Shown here: one piece after another, positions 38,533 through 46,112 of the stretch
Layout: each line of letters begins with the position of its first letter
Numbering within the stretch: the first letter of the stretch is position 1
DNA from: Rheinheimera sp. UJ63
GTDB taxonomy: Bacteria; Pseudomonadota; Gammaproteobacteria; Enterobacterales; Alteromonadaceae
Length of the DNA: 64,000 bases
Direction: 5' to 3'
Assembly (NCBI RefSeq): GCF_021568285.1
Contig: NZ_JAKGTQ010000001.1
Span: 806,001 to 870,000 of the forward strand
Position numbers and translations under genes: made by a program
The notes under the pieces: model-generated
What the model was told of the DNA's origin: nothing
Database searches by the model: none
The model's input: the letters and a program-made list of their open reading frames with translations, nothing else

Positions 38533-39399
38533 ATGAGCACAGTCTATTTAAACGGTCATTTTATACCTGCCAGCGAAGCGAAAATATCGCCAATGGATCG
38601 CGGCTTTTTATTTGGCGACGGTATTTACGAAGTGATCCCGTCATACCACGGCCGTTTTGTTGGGTTTGCACCGCATATCACGCGCCTGCACAATGGTTTA
38701 GCCGAGCTGAGTATTCAACATGGTATGCAAGCCGCAGAGTGGGCCGACATTTGCCAGCAATTACTGACGCTTAATCAACCCAGTATGGGCGATAACCTCG
38801 CGGTGTATATTCAGGTCAGTCGTGGCACTGATAGTAAGCGCAACCATGCCTTCCCAACCGATATCCGCCCAACGATCTTTGCTTATGCTTTTGCCATTGC
38901 GGCAGAGCCCATCGCCGATAAGCAACACGCCACCACCTATCATGCGGTGACCGGTAACGATTTACGCTGGCAGCGTTGCCATATTAAATCGACCTCGCTG
39001 CTTGGTAACGTCTTGCACTACCAACAAGGTAAAGAGCAAGGCGCGCAAGAAATGTTATTGTTCGACCGTGAAGGCTTTTTAACCGAAGGCGCCGCCGTCA
39101 ATGTGTTTGTAATTAAAAATGCTGAAATCGCTACCCCGCCGCTCTCTAATAAATTGCTACCCGGCGTTACACGCTTGCTGCTATTACAGATTTTACGCCA
39201 GCATAGTCAGCTAAAGGTGGTTGAGCGCGACATCAGTTATGCCGAAGTATTGGCCGCCGATGAGATCTGGTTAACCAGCTCCAGCAAAGAGATTGCCCCC
39301 GTCACGCTGTTGAATAATCAACCAGTCGGTAACGGCCAAGTGGGTGACATTTGGCTACAAGCACAAAAGTTATTTAGCCAATATAAATACAGCATATAG
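38533..39399 (+). CDS. dat: D-amino-acid transaminase (class IV PLP enzyme)
   Basis: 288 aa. MDRGFLFGDGIYEV, the PLP lysine K152 in CHIKSTSLLGN, and EGAAVNVF match D-alanine transaminases rather than IlvE. The expected reaction is D-alanine + 2-oxoglutarate to pyruvate + D-glutamate, reversible. It lies 24 nt after the DUF4392 gene. An aminodeoxychorismate lyase (PabC) is an alternative class IV enzyme, but the active-site context and neighbours favour Dat. Confidence 0.88.
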   Translation: MSTVYLNGHFIPASEAKISPMDRGFLFGDGIYEVIPSYHGRFVGFAPHITRLHNGLAELSIQHGMQAAEWADICQQLLTLNQPSMGDNLAVYIQVSRGTDSKRNHAFPTDIRPTIFAYAFAIAAEPIADKQHATTYHAVTGNDLRWQRCHIKSTSLLGNVLHYQQGKEQGAQEMLLFDREGFLTEGAAVNVFVIKNAEIATPPLSNKLLPGVTRLLLLQILRQHSQLKVVERDISYAEVLAADEIWLTSSSKEIAPVTLLNNQPVGNGQVGDIWLQAQKLFSQYKYSI

Positions 39400-39574
39400 T
39401 ACTTTTATACTATTTATTTCTGCCGCTTTATTGCGCAAAACAGCCATAAAGCTGTTATAGAGCAATAAATTAGCAATTTTTTAATTAGATTAAAAAATAG
39501 TGCTTGCGAAATGTGAAAAACCGTCCAGAATAAGTATTAGCCCAAGCGGCTAACAAAACTCAGGAGATGTACAA

Positions 39575-39982
39575 ATGATTAATTTACAACGTGCAAAACA
39601 ACAAGGTTTTACCTTAATTGAATTAATGATCGTAGTAGCGATCATCGGTATTTTGGCGGCAGTTGCTTTGCCTGCTTATCAGAACTATACACAACGCAGC
39701 TCAAACGGTGCTTGTTTAGCTGAAGCCAGAGCATACATGGGCAGCGCGGTTGCTGACTTAGCAATTGGCGGTGAAGATTCAGAGGCAAGTGACTTTAACT
39801 TAACTAATGTTGCCTGCACTGATCTTGATGCGCTGCCGACTTATGAGCAACACATCGCTGGCGATGAAATCACTTTTACTCCAGTTGCGAGAGGTGCAGC
39901 TGGTGAGTTAAGAGCTACAACATGTAATGTTGGTACTGGTTCTTGTGCATTAGATGCTGAAGCACCTGCTGCTGGTGGTTAA
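39575..39982 (+). CDS. pilA: Type IV major pilin PilA
   Basis: A 135-aa prepilin with a short leader ([11 protein letters not shown]) cleaved before Phe, the hydrophobic helix [20 protein letters not shown] with Glu5, and a C-terminal disulfide loop between Cys residues in [10 protein letters not shown]. PilD (53491) would process it. AGGAG is 8 nt before the ATG. It ends in an Ala/Gly-rich tail. Unlike the usual arrangement it is 10.5 kb from pilB. Confidence 0.95.
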   Translation: MINLQRAKQQGFTLIELMIVVAIIGILAAVALPAYQNYTQRSSNGACLAEARAYMGSAVADLAIGGEDSEASDFNLTNVACTDLDALPTYEQHIAGDEITFTPVARGAAGELRATTCNVGTGSCALDAEAPAAGG

Positions 39983-39986
39983 AAAC

Positions 39987-40120
39987 GACCTTCGTAAGAC
40001 CTTCGGACCTTCGGGGTCAGATACCTAACAACAAACCCGCCTCGCGCGGGTTTGTTTTTGCGACTTTCGGAGTCAGACCAGCAATAACCTTCGGGGTCAC
40101 CCATTAGCCCCTCGGTGTCA
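39987..40120. repeat. Array of small TTCG-loop hairpin repeats flanking the pilA terminator
   Basis: GACCTTCG occurs at 39987, 39998 and 40006, the last extending to GACCTTCGGGGTC. Related units are GACTTTCGGAGTC (40062), AACCTTCGGGGTC (40086) and GCCCCTCGGTGTC (40107). In the units at 40006 and 40062 a 4-bp stem closes a TTCGG loop, and GACC/GGTC versus GACT/AGTC is a compensatory pair. Confidence 0.6.
40031..40059 (+). terminator. Rho-independent terminator of pilA
   Basis: A perfect 10-bp stem ACAAACCCGC/GCGGGTTTGT with loop CTCGC, followed by TTTT, 48 nt after the pilA stop. Confidence 0.92.
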
Positions 40121-40136
40121 ATAGCATAAGCGAACC

Positions 40137-40164
40137 CGCGCACGCCAATGCGCGTATCTTTTTT
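40137..40164 (+). terminator. Second terminator-like hairpin downstream of pilA
   Basis: CGCGCA/TGCGCG with a 6-nt loop, then TATCTTTTTTATT. It could back up the pilA terminator. Confidence 0.55.
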
Positions 40165-40600
40165 ATTCCTTGTAAACCAATAACCTTCGCATTTTAGTGC
40201 TCGTTGGTGGTTATGCGTGTATCGCACCCGTCACCCATCAGGATCAAGGCTCTGGACTCACTGCGTCCTGCCCCTGGCTACTTGTCGCCCCAGAAAACCC
40301 TCTGCTCTCCCGCCTGTCCAAGTGATGCAGCTTTGCTGCGACAGAATCATGGTTTTAAACCAACCCCTTGATGGCTCAGGCAGCAGGCGATGTTACAGAT
40401 ACCGAATACAGAAAACGCGGCGCCCTTATAACTTGTCGCCGTTGATATTGGTGTTGATAAGATGGCGTGCGATTAATCACGCCCCCTAAATTATCACGCT
40501 AACCAATGATCTTTTAAGTTAACCAAAAAGCAACGATACCAATACCGAACCTCAGTGGTAATGTCATTTTTTCAAAAAAAAACCTGTTTAGTTATTAACC
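40165..40600. other. Gene-free stretch between the pilA terminators and the receptor promoter
   Basis: No convincing gene is seen on either strand. The open frames here have atypical composition (Arg/Cys/Pro-rich) and no ribosome sites. A short hairpin GCGTG...CACGC lies near 40465-40483. The base composition shifts to AT-rich after about 40500. Confidence 0.5.
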
Positions 40601-40604
40601 ACTC

Positions 40605-40640
40605 TTGACGACTGCAAATTTTAGAGGTAAAACGTTTAAG
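40605..40640 (+). promoter_or_regulatory. Promoter and LacI-type operator of the sucrose TonB receptor
   Basis: TTGACG (40605-40610), a 17-nt spacer and TAAAAC (40628-40633) form a plausible promoter. The imperfect palindrome GTAAAA-CG-TTTAAG (40627-40640) covers the -10 and shares CGTTTAAG with the site before the MFS gene. A different LacI-like core, GAAAGCGCTT, lies at 40691-40700. Confidence 0.45.
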
Positions 40641-40910
40641 ATAACTTTAACGTAGCATATCAACTCGAAGAAACAACCAAGTTTATGTTTGAAAGCGCTT
40701 AGCTGACTTTGCTGTTATTGGTTAAAACTAGCAAAATTGACTTAGTCTGCTACTATAAATCAAAGAATGCTGCAAAAGCACACTTGATAATGAAATTATA
40801 CAAACGCTATTTTTCGCCTTTTATCTGAAACGATTTAGATGGAGTCAAAAAGTAGGCTGAAGCACCGTATGATAATAATATTTATTCAAGACCGACAAGG
40901 GAGACACCAG

Positions 40911-43343
40911 ATGAAAACAACACCAAATCGCCGTTCTTATTTGGCGCTGGCTATTAGCTTAGCCTTAACGGCTAATGCTGTGCAGGCGCAACAAGACAAC
41001 ACCGAGACTGAAACCGCAAATGCTGAACAAGCTGCTGAACCCACCGGTTTGGGCTTTGAACGTATTATCGTTACCGGTTCTGTCTCACGTAATCAAACCG
41101 TGATGCAATCTAGCGTGTCAGTGAGTGCTTTGACACTAGAAGATATTGATGCGAGTGCGCCAAGATCAACTGCCGAAATCTTCCGTATGCTGCCCGGTGT
41201 ACGCAGTGAATCAACCGGTGGTGAAGGTAACGCTAACATCGCTGTTCGTGGTTTACCAGTGGCCGCAGGCGGTGCTAAATTTTTAACCTTACAAGAAGAT
41301 GGCTTACCGGTAGTACAGTTTGGTGATATTGCCTTTGGTAACGCCGATATCTTTGTGCGTGCCGATGCTACCCTCTCGCGGTTAGAAGTGATCCGTGGTG
41401 GCTCAGCCAGTACGCTAGCCAGTAATTCACCTGGCGGTGTTATTAACTTTTTAAGTAAAACAGGCGCCGATAATGGCGGCAGTATCGCCATGACGACCGG
41501 TTTAAATTACGACCAATTCCGTACTGACTTTGAGTACGGTGGCGATATTAATACGGATACCCGCTTCCATTTGGGCGGTTTTGTCCGTCAAGGCGAAGGC
41601 ATTCGTGATCCTGGTTATCAAGGTGAACGGGGTTATCAGTTAAAAGCCAATATCACTAAAGAATTTGATACGGGCTATGTACGGCTTTATGCCAAACACT
41701 TAAATGACCGTGTTGCCAGCTATATGCCGATGCCAATGCGTGCCGATGGTAGCTCAGTAGCGGGCTACGATTCGCAACAAGATACCCTACAATCCGTGTA
41801 TTTAACCGAAACCGTGCGCTTAAATGGTGCTAATCAGATCTCGCGCGGTGATATTCGTAACGGGATGAATCCTGAAGTAAATAGCTTCGGGGTGGAAGCC
41901 GTTTTTGATTTAGATGATAATTGGACGCTGGATAACCGCTTCCGTATTAGCAGTGTTAGCGGCAATTTTATCACGCCATTCCCAGCCGAAGTGGATAATA
42001 GCCAAAGTATTGCCGACAGTATTGCGGGGCCAGGTGCGGTTGTTCGTTATGCGGTAGGACCTCAAGCTGGCGAGCGTTATGATGCCAGTGCCAATGCGAT
42101 GCGTATTCATACCTTTGATGTTGAGATCAACGATTTCGGTTCAATGGTTAACGACTTAAAACTGTCCCGAAGCATTGGTGAAGTGGATGTGACTTTAGGC
42201 TATTACATCGCCGATCAGTCTATTGATATGTCTTGGCTGTGGAATTCCTATTTTATGGCCTTAAAAGGCGATAACGCAGAACTGCTGGATGTTACCGCTG
42301 CAAATGGCACAGCGTTTTCTGAAAAGGGTTTATTAGCTTATGGTGTGCCATTTTGGGGTAATTGCTGTCAACGGAATTACAACACCGATTACAGCATCAA
42401 AGCACCTTATGCCTCTGCAAGCTGGGGCTTTGGCGATTGGTCGTTTGAAGCCAGTGTTCGCCGCGATATGGGTGATGCGACAGGCACCTATGCGGGTGCT
42501 GTGCAAAGTAGCCGTGATATGAATGGCGATGGCGTCATTAGCCAAGTTGAGCAAAGTGTGTCAGGTATCGACTTAGCTAACCCGCAGTTAGTGAATTATG
42601 ACTGGAGTTACAATTCTTACTCGGTAGGTGCTAACTATCAATACAGTAGAGACTGGGCAGTATTTGGTCGCATCAGTAAGGGTGGCCGTGCTAATGCCGA
42701 CCGTTTACTCTTTGGCAAAGTTAATGCAGATGGCTCAGTAGCAGCACAAGATGCGGTAGACCAAGTAAAACAGTACGAGTTTGGTAGCAAGAGCCGTCAT
42801 GGTAATTTAAACCTGTTCGCCACTGTGTTTTTTGCTGAAACCGATGAGCAAAACTTTGAAGCCACGACCCAGCAGTTTTTTGACCGCGTATATGAAGCCA
42901 AAGGTGTTGAGTTAGAGAGTAGCTATCGGATTGGTGATTTCGATTTCCGCGGTTCGGTGACTTGGACGGATGCGGAGATCAGCCAAGATGCACTTAATCC
43001 AGGTGTGGTAGGTAATACGCCACGTCGTCAAGCCGATTTTATCTATAACTTATTAGCACGTTATACGATGGATAACGCACAAGTCGGTATCACTTTAGTC
43101 GGAACGACCGGTGCTTATGCGCAAGATAACAATGATCTGAAGTTTGATGCTTATACGCAGCTGAACGCCTTTGCTAACTATGAGCTAGCTCAGAACTTAA
43201 CACTGTCAGTCAATGTAAATAACCTATTTGATACTGTGGGTATTACTGAAGCGGAACAAGGCAGTGTACCGGCAAACGGCATTATTACGGCCAGAACCAT
43301 TAACGGTCGCACGGCTTCGTTAGGTATACGCTATCAATTCTAA
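40911..43343 (+). CDS. TonB-dependent receptor, probable sucrose uptake
   Basis: 810 aa from the ATG at 40911, which has AGGGAG 7 nt upstream; earlier in-frame ATGs at 40839 and 40869 are rejected. The signal peptide ends AVQA|QQ. The plug domain follows with ERIIVTGSV, DASAPRSTAEIFRMLPGV, IAVRGLPV and LEVIRGGSASTLASNSPGG, and the C-terminal barrel ends YQF. Substrate assignment rests on its neighbours: LacI regulator, MFS transporter, amylosucrase and a shared operator-like site. Maltooligosaccharide uptake is an alternative. Confidence 0.9.
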   Translation: MKTTPNRRSYLALAISLALTANAVQAQQDNTETETANAEQAAEPTGLGFERIIVTGSVSRNQTVMQSSVSVSALTLEDIDASAPRSTAEIFRMLPGVRSESTGGEGNANIAVRGLPVAAGGAKFLTLQEDGLPVVQFGDIAFGNADIFVRADATLSRLEVIRGGSASTLASNSPGGVINFLSKTGADNGGSIAMTTGLNYDQFRTDFEYGGDINTDTRFHLGGFVRQGEGIRDPGYQGERGYQLKANITKEFDTGYVRLYAKHLNDRVASYMPMPMRADGSSVAGYDSQQDTLQSVYLTETVRLNGANQISRGDIRNGMNPEVNSFGVEAVFDLDDNWTLDNRFRISSVSGNFITPFPAEVDNSQSIADSIAGPGAVVRYAVGPQAGERYDASANAMRIHTFDVEINDFGSMVNDLKLSRSIGEVDVTLGYYIADQSIDMSWLWNSYFMALKGDNAELLDVTAANGTAFSEKGLLAYGVPFWGNCCQRNYNTDYSIKAPYASASWGFGDWSFEASVRRDMGDATGTYAGAVQSSRDMNGDGVISQVEQSVSGIDLANPQLVNYDWSYNSYSVGANYQYSRDWAVFGRISKGGRANADRLLFGKVNADGSVAAQDAVDQVKQYEFGSKSRHGNLNLFATVFFAETDEQNFEATTQQFFDRVYEAKGVELESSYRIGDFDFRGSVTWTDAEISQDALNPGVVGNTPRRQADFIYNLLARYTMDNAQVGITLVGTTGAYAQDNNDLKFDAYTQLNAFANYELAQNLTLSVNVNNLFDTVGITEAEQGSVPANGIITARTINGRTASLGIRYQF

Positions 43344-43389
43344 GTGAGTTGTGCGCTTTTCTAACTGGCATTGTGAAAAGAGATATGTA

Positions 43390-43414
43390 AAGCTGCATTA
43401 ACGTGCAGCTTTTT
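43390..43414 (+). terminator. Terminator after the sucrose receptor gene
   Basis: An 8-bp stem AAGCTGCA/TGCAGCTT with loop TTAACG, followed by TTT. Confidence 0.85.
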
Positions 43415-43478
43415 CGTTTTAGACAATCGGATCTGCGGCGGTAGCACAAGTTTATAAGCAGTTTAAGGATAGTACAGT

Positions 43479-44504
43479 ATGGCAAAAATTACATTGAAAT
43501 CACTGGCTAAGCACCTAGGCGTGTCCGTGGCAACGGTTTCAAATGCCTTTAATCGGCCTGACCAACTGTCTACTGATTTGCGCAGCCATATCTTGGCCGA
43601 AAGTGAAAAGCTCGGTTTTAACGGCCCGAATGCCACGGCGCGCAGCTTGCGCACCGGCCGCTCAGATATGATTGCCATCTTACTCGCCGACTCGCTCGAT
43701 TATGCCATTAGCGATCCGGTGGCGAGCCAATTGATTAAAGGTATTGCCGAAGTATTACAGCAACAGGGTAAAGATATGTTGTTGCTCTCTGGCAGCAAAG
43801 CGGTGCACAGCACGGCCGAAGCCATGCCTGATGGCTTTATTATTTATGGCCGCTCGAAAAGCCCAGAGCAACTCGACCGTGTACTAGCCAGTGGTAAGCC
43901 GATGATCACCGTCGACTGTAACCTCCCCGAGGTGGGTTCTGTCAATATCGATAATTACCGTTATGCCTATGACATTGCAGAGTATGCCTTGCAGCAACAA
44001 GCCGGTAAGGTCGCAGTACTTGGCTTACGTTTACTCGATTCAGACCGTGTCTGTCGGATGCAACCGAACGAGCTATATCATGAAGAAGAATCTATCGCGC
44101 GGCGGCGCCTTGATGGTTATTTAGCGGCGATGCAAGCGCAAAACCGAGCCTTGCCCGCCGAACAAGTGTGGCATATCCCCGTTAATACTCATCATTATGC
44201 CGAAATCGCCGCACGTGAAGCCCTTACCCAATATCCTAGACCGCAGTTATTACTCTGTATGAGTGATCGCATTGCCTTAGGGGCCATCGCTGTCGCGCGC
44301 CAACTTGGCTTACGCATTCCAGAAGATCTGCGCATTGTCGGTTTTGATGGCATTGAAGAAGCCGAGCGTGCCTACCCTGCGCTAACCACGATTGCCCAGC
44401 ATAGTGATGAGAAAGGCCGCACGGCCGCCCGTTTGTTACTGAGCGGCCAACAGCAACAACATGTTTTGCTTGATTGTGAGTTGCGTTTACGCGACAGTTG
44501 CTAA
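43479..44504 (+). CDS. LacI-family transcriptional regulator of the sucrose island
   Basis: A 341-aa protein. N-terminal HTH and hinge: TLKSLAKHLGVSVATVSNAF, then ATARSLRTGRSDMI. The periplasmic-binding-protein-like effector domain ends with the usual RIVGFDGIEEAERAYPALTTI. AAGGA is 9 nt before the ATG. It lies between the receptor and MFS genes. It probably represses the three flanking transport and catabolic genes and responds to sucrose or a product; the effector is inference. Confidence 0.93.
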   Translation: MAKITLKSLAKHLGVSVATVSNAFNRPDQLSTDLRSHILAESEKLGFNGPNATARSLRTGRSDMIAILLADSLDYAISDPVASQLIKGIAEVLQQQGKDMLLLSGSKAVHSTAEAMPDGFIIYGRSKSPEQLDRVLASGKPMITVDCNLPEVGSVNIDNYRYAYDIAEYALQQQAGKVAVLGLRLLDSDRVCRMQPNELYHEEESIARRRLDGYLAAMQAQNRALPAEQVWHIPVNTHHYAEIAAREALTQYPRPQLLLCMSDRIALGAIAVARQLGLRIPEDLRIVGFDGIEEAERAYPALTTIAQHSDEKGRTAARLLLSGQQQQHVLLDCELRLRDSC

Positions 44505-44574
44505 GGTGCCTGACTTACCGACTATCCTCTTGTGTTAATCTAACAGCATTTTGTTTAAATATCGTGCAGAAGCC

Positions 44575-44603
44575 TTGCAACTTAATCGTTTAAGGTGTAA
44601 TTT
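44575..44603 (+). promoter_or_regulatory. Promoter with embedded LacI-type operator before the MFS gene
   Basis: TTGCAA (44575-44580), 17-nt spacer, TAATTT (44598-44603). The palindrome CTTAAT-CG-TTTAAG (44581-44594, 12 of 14 positions symmetric) sits exactly in the spacer, a classic repression layout. Confidence 0.55.
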
Positions 44604-44618
44604 TAAGATAATTAAAAA

Positions 44619-44654
44619 CAGGCGACGACATGTACTCAGTACAGCGATCACCTG
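44619..44654 (+). other. Long imperfect hairpin in the MFS gene leader
   Basis: CAGGCGACGACATGTACT and AGTACAGCGATCACCTG form a long stem around a single C, including a perfect TGTACT/AGTACA top. It lies between the candidate promoter and the start at 44700. There is no T-run. It may act as an mRNA stabiliser or protein site. Confidence 0.45.
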
Positions 44655-44699
44655 ATAAAAATAACGTTAGCCTCAGGCTGATCTTAACAAGGTAGAAAC

Positions 44700-45926
44700 A
44701 TGCAAAACTCTCAACCGCACGCTGCTGTCGTGGTGGATAACCACACCCATAATCAGGTTAAATGGATGACCTGCCTAATGTTTTTTGTGTTCGCTATGAC
44801 CACAGATGCCGTTGGCGTTATTATTCCAGAAGTGGTGGCTCAGTTTAATCTAACACTGACGCAAGCCGCCGCCTTTCATTATGTACCGATGATCTTTATT
44901 GGTTTATCTGGGTTATTCCTAGGGCAACTGGCCGATCGCTTGGGCCGCAAAAAGATTATCTTATTTGGTTTATTTATTTATACGTTGGCCTGTGTTGCCT
45001 TTGCGTTTGGCCAAAGCTTTAACTTTTATTTGTTACTACTGGGCCTGTGCGGTTTAAGTATCGGTTTATTTAAAACCGGTGCCTTGGCGCTAATTGGTGA
45101 TATCAGTAACAATGCGCAAGGTCATACCCGTTTAATGAATCGGGTAGAAGGTTTCTTTGGCCTCGGTGCCATTGCTGGCCCCGCTTTAGTGGCATTGCTA
45201 CTGAGTTATGACCTCGCTTGGGAGCAGCTTTACTTGTTAGCTGGCTTTATTTGCGCGGTATTACTGCTGATTGCTTGGCGCATGGATTACCCCGGTTATG
45301 TCACGCAAGCGCAAAGCTCGATTTGGGATTGTTTAGCTTTAGTTAAAAACCGCTACGCGCTGGGCTTTTCGCTAGCAATCGCCTGTTATGTGGCAACCGA
45401 AGTGGCGATCTTTGTTTGGCTGCCGACCTTACTGCAACAATATGATGGCCAATGGACCACCATGGCAGCACATGCCATCACGGTATTTTTTATTTTACGC
45501 ACGCTGGGCCGCTTTTTAGCTGAATGGCTGTTAACCCGTTTTTGTTGGACGAGTTTATTGGCTTGGTTTAGTACCGTGATCGCAGCCTGTTTCATCGTCA
45601 GTATGTGGCAAGGTATTGCGTGGGCACTGTGGCTCATGCCGCTGTCGGGGCTCTTTATGTCGATGATGTATCCCACCTTAAACTCCAAAGGCATTAGCTG
45701 CTTTCCGCGCAATCAACATGGCGCTGCCGCAGGCTTAATTTTGGCTTTTACTGCTTTAGCCGCTGCTTTAGGGCCTTTGTTAATGGGTATTGTTGGCGAT
45801 ATGTTTGGTGATGTGCGCTATGGCTTCTATCTGGCCACCGGCTTTGCCGTGCTGCTGTGTATCGGTTTGTGGTGGAACTTCTTGTTTAACCCGGCAGAGC
45901 AGCAACTGCAAAAAGCCACACATTAG
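44700..45926 (+). CDS. MFS sugar transporter, probable sucrose permease
   Basis: A 408-aa protein with 12 predicted TM helices and the MFS signature GQLADRLGRKK between TM2 and TM3. AAGG is 7 nt before the ATG. It is placed after the LacI regulator and convergent with amylosucrase, so it is the likely inner membrane step for the sugar brought in by the receptor. Similarity to the fucose/sucrose-permease branch is an impression and not tested. Confidence 0.85.
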   Translation: MQNSQPHAAVVVDNHTHNQVKWMTCLMFFVFAMTTDAVGVIIPEVVAQFNLTLTQAAAFHYVPMIFIGLSGLFLGQLADRLGRKKIILFGLFIYTLACVAFAFGQSFNFYLLLLGLCGLSIGLFKTGALALIGDISNNAQGHTRLMNRVEGFFGLGAIAGPALVALLLSYDLAWEQLYLLAGFICAVLLLIAWRMDYPGYVTQAQSSIWDCLALVKNRYALGFSLAIACYVATEVAIFVWLPTLLQQYDGQWTTMAAHAITVFFILRTLGRFLAEWLLTRFCWTSLLAWFSTVIAACFIVSMWQGIAWALWLMPLSGLFMSMMYPTLNSKGISCFPRNQHGAAAGLILAFTALAAALGPLLMGIVGDMFGDVRYGFYLATGFAVLLCIGLWWNFLFNPAEQQLQKATH

Positions 45927-46017
45927 TTTAATACAATTCAGTTAAGCGAACCGCGTGGTGCTGAATACCCAACTGATTAATATTACACAGTAGCTCTGAA
46001 CGTTTTCTCTGTAGTTT

Positions 46018-46040
46018 GCCCCGCTTGCGGGGCTTTTTTT
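46018..46040 (+). terminator. Terminator of the MFS gene
   Basis: GCCCCGC-TT-GCGGGGC followed by seven T residues. Confidence 0.95.
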
Positions 46041-46112
46041 GTCAAAATTGAATCCATACTCGGCTGAAATTAAAACGGCTTAGAAGACTAAGCCGTAAAT
46101 GAATAACCGCCT

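Noticed and set aside
39979..40227. 82-residue minus-strand frame after pilA
   Set aside because: It runs through the hairpin repeats and both terminators, has no ribosome site and its sequence is explained by the repeat units.
40217..40489. 90-residue plus-strand frame in the gene-free stretch
   Set aside because: Arg/Pro/Cys-rich composition unlike its neighbours, no ribosome site and no protein-like pattern.
39983..40910. Insertion sequence between pilA and the TonB receptor
   Set aside because: No transposase frame or long terminal inverted repeats could be found.
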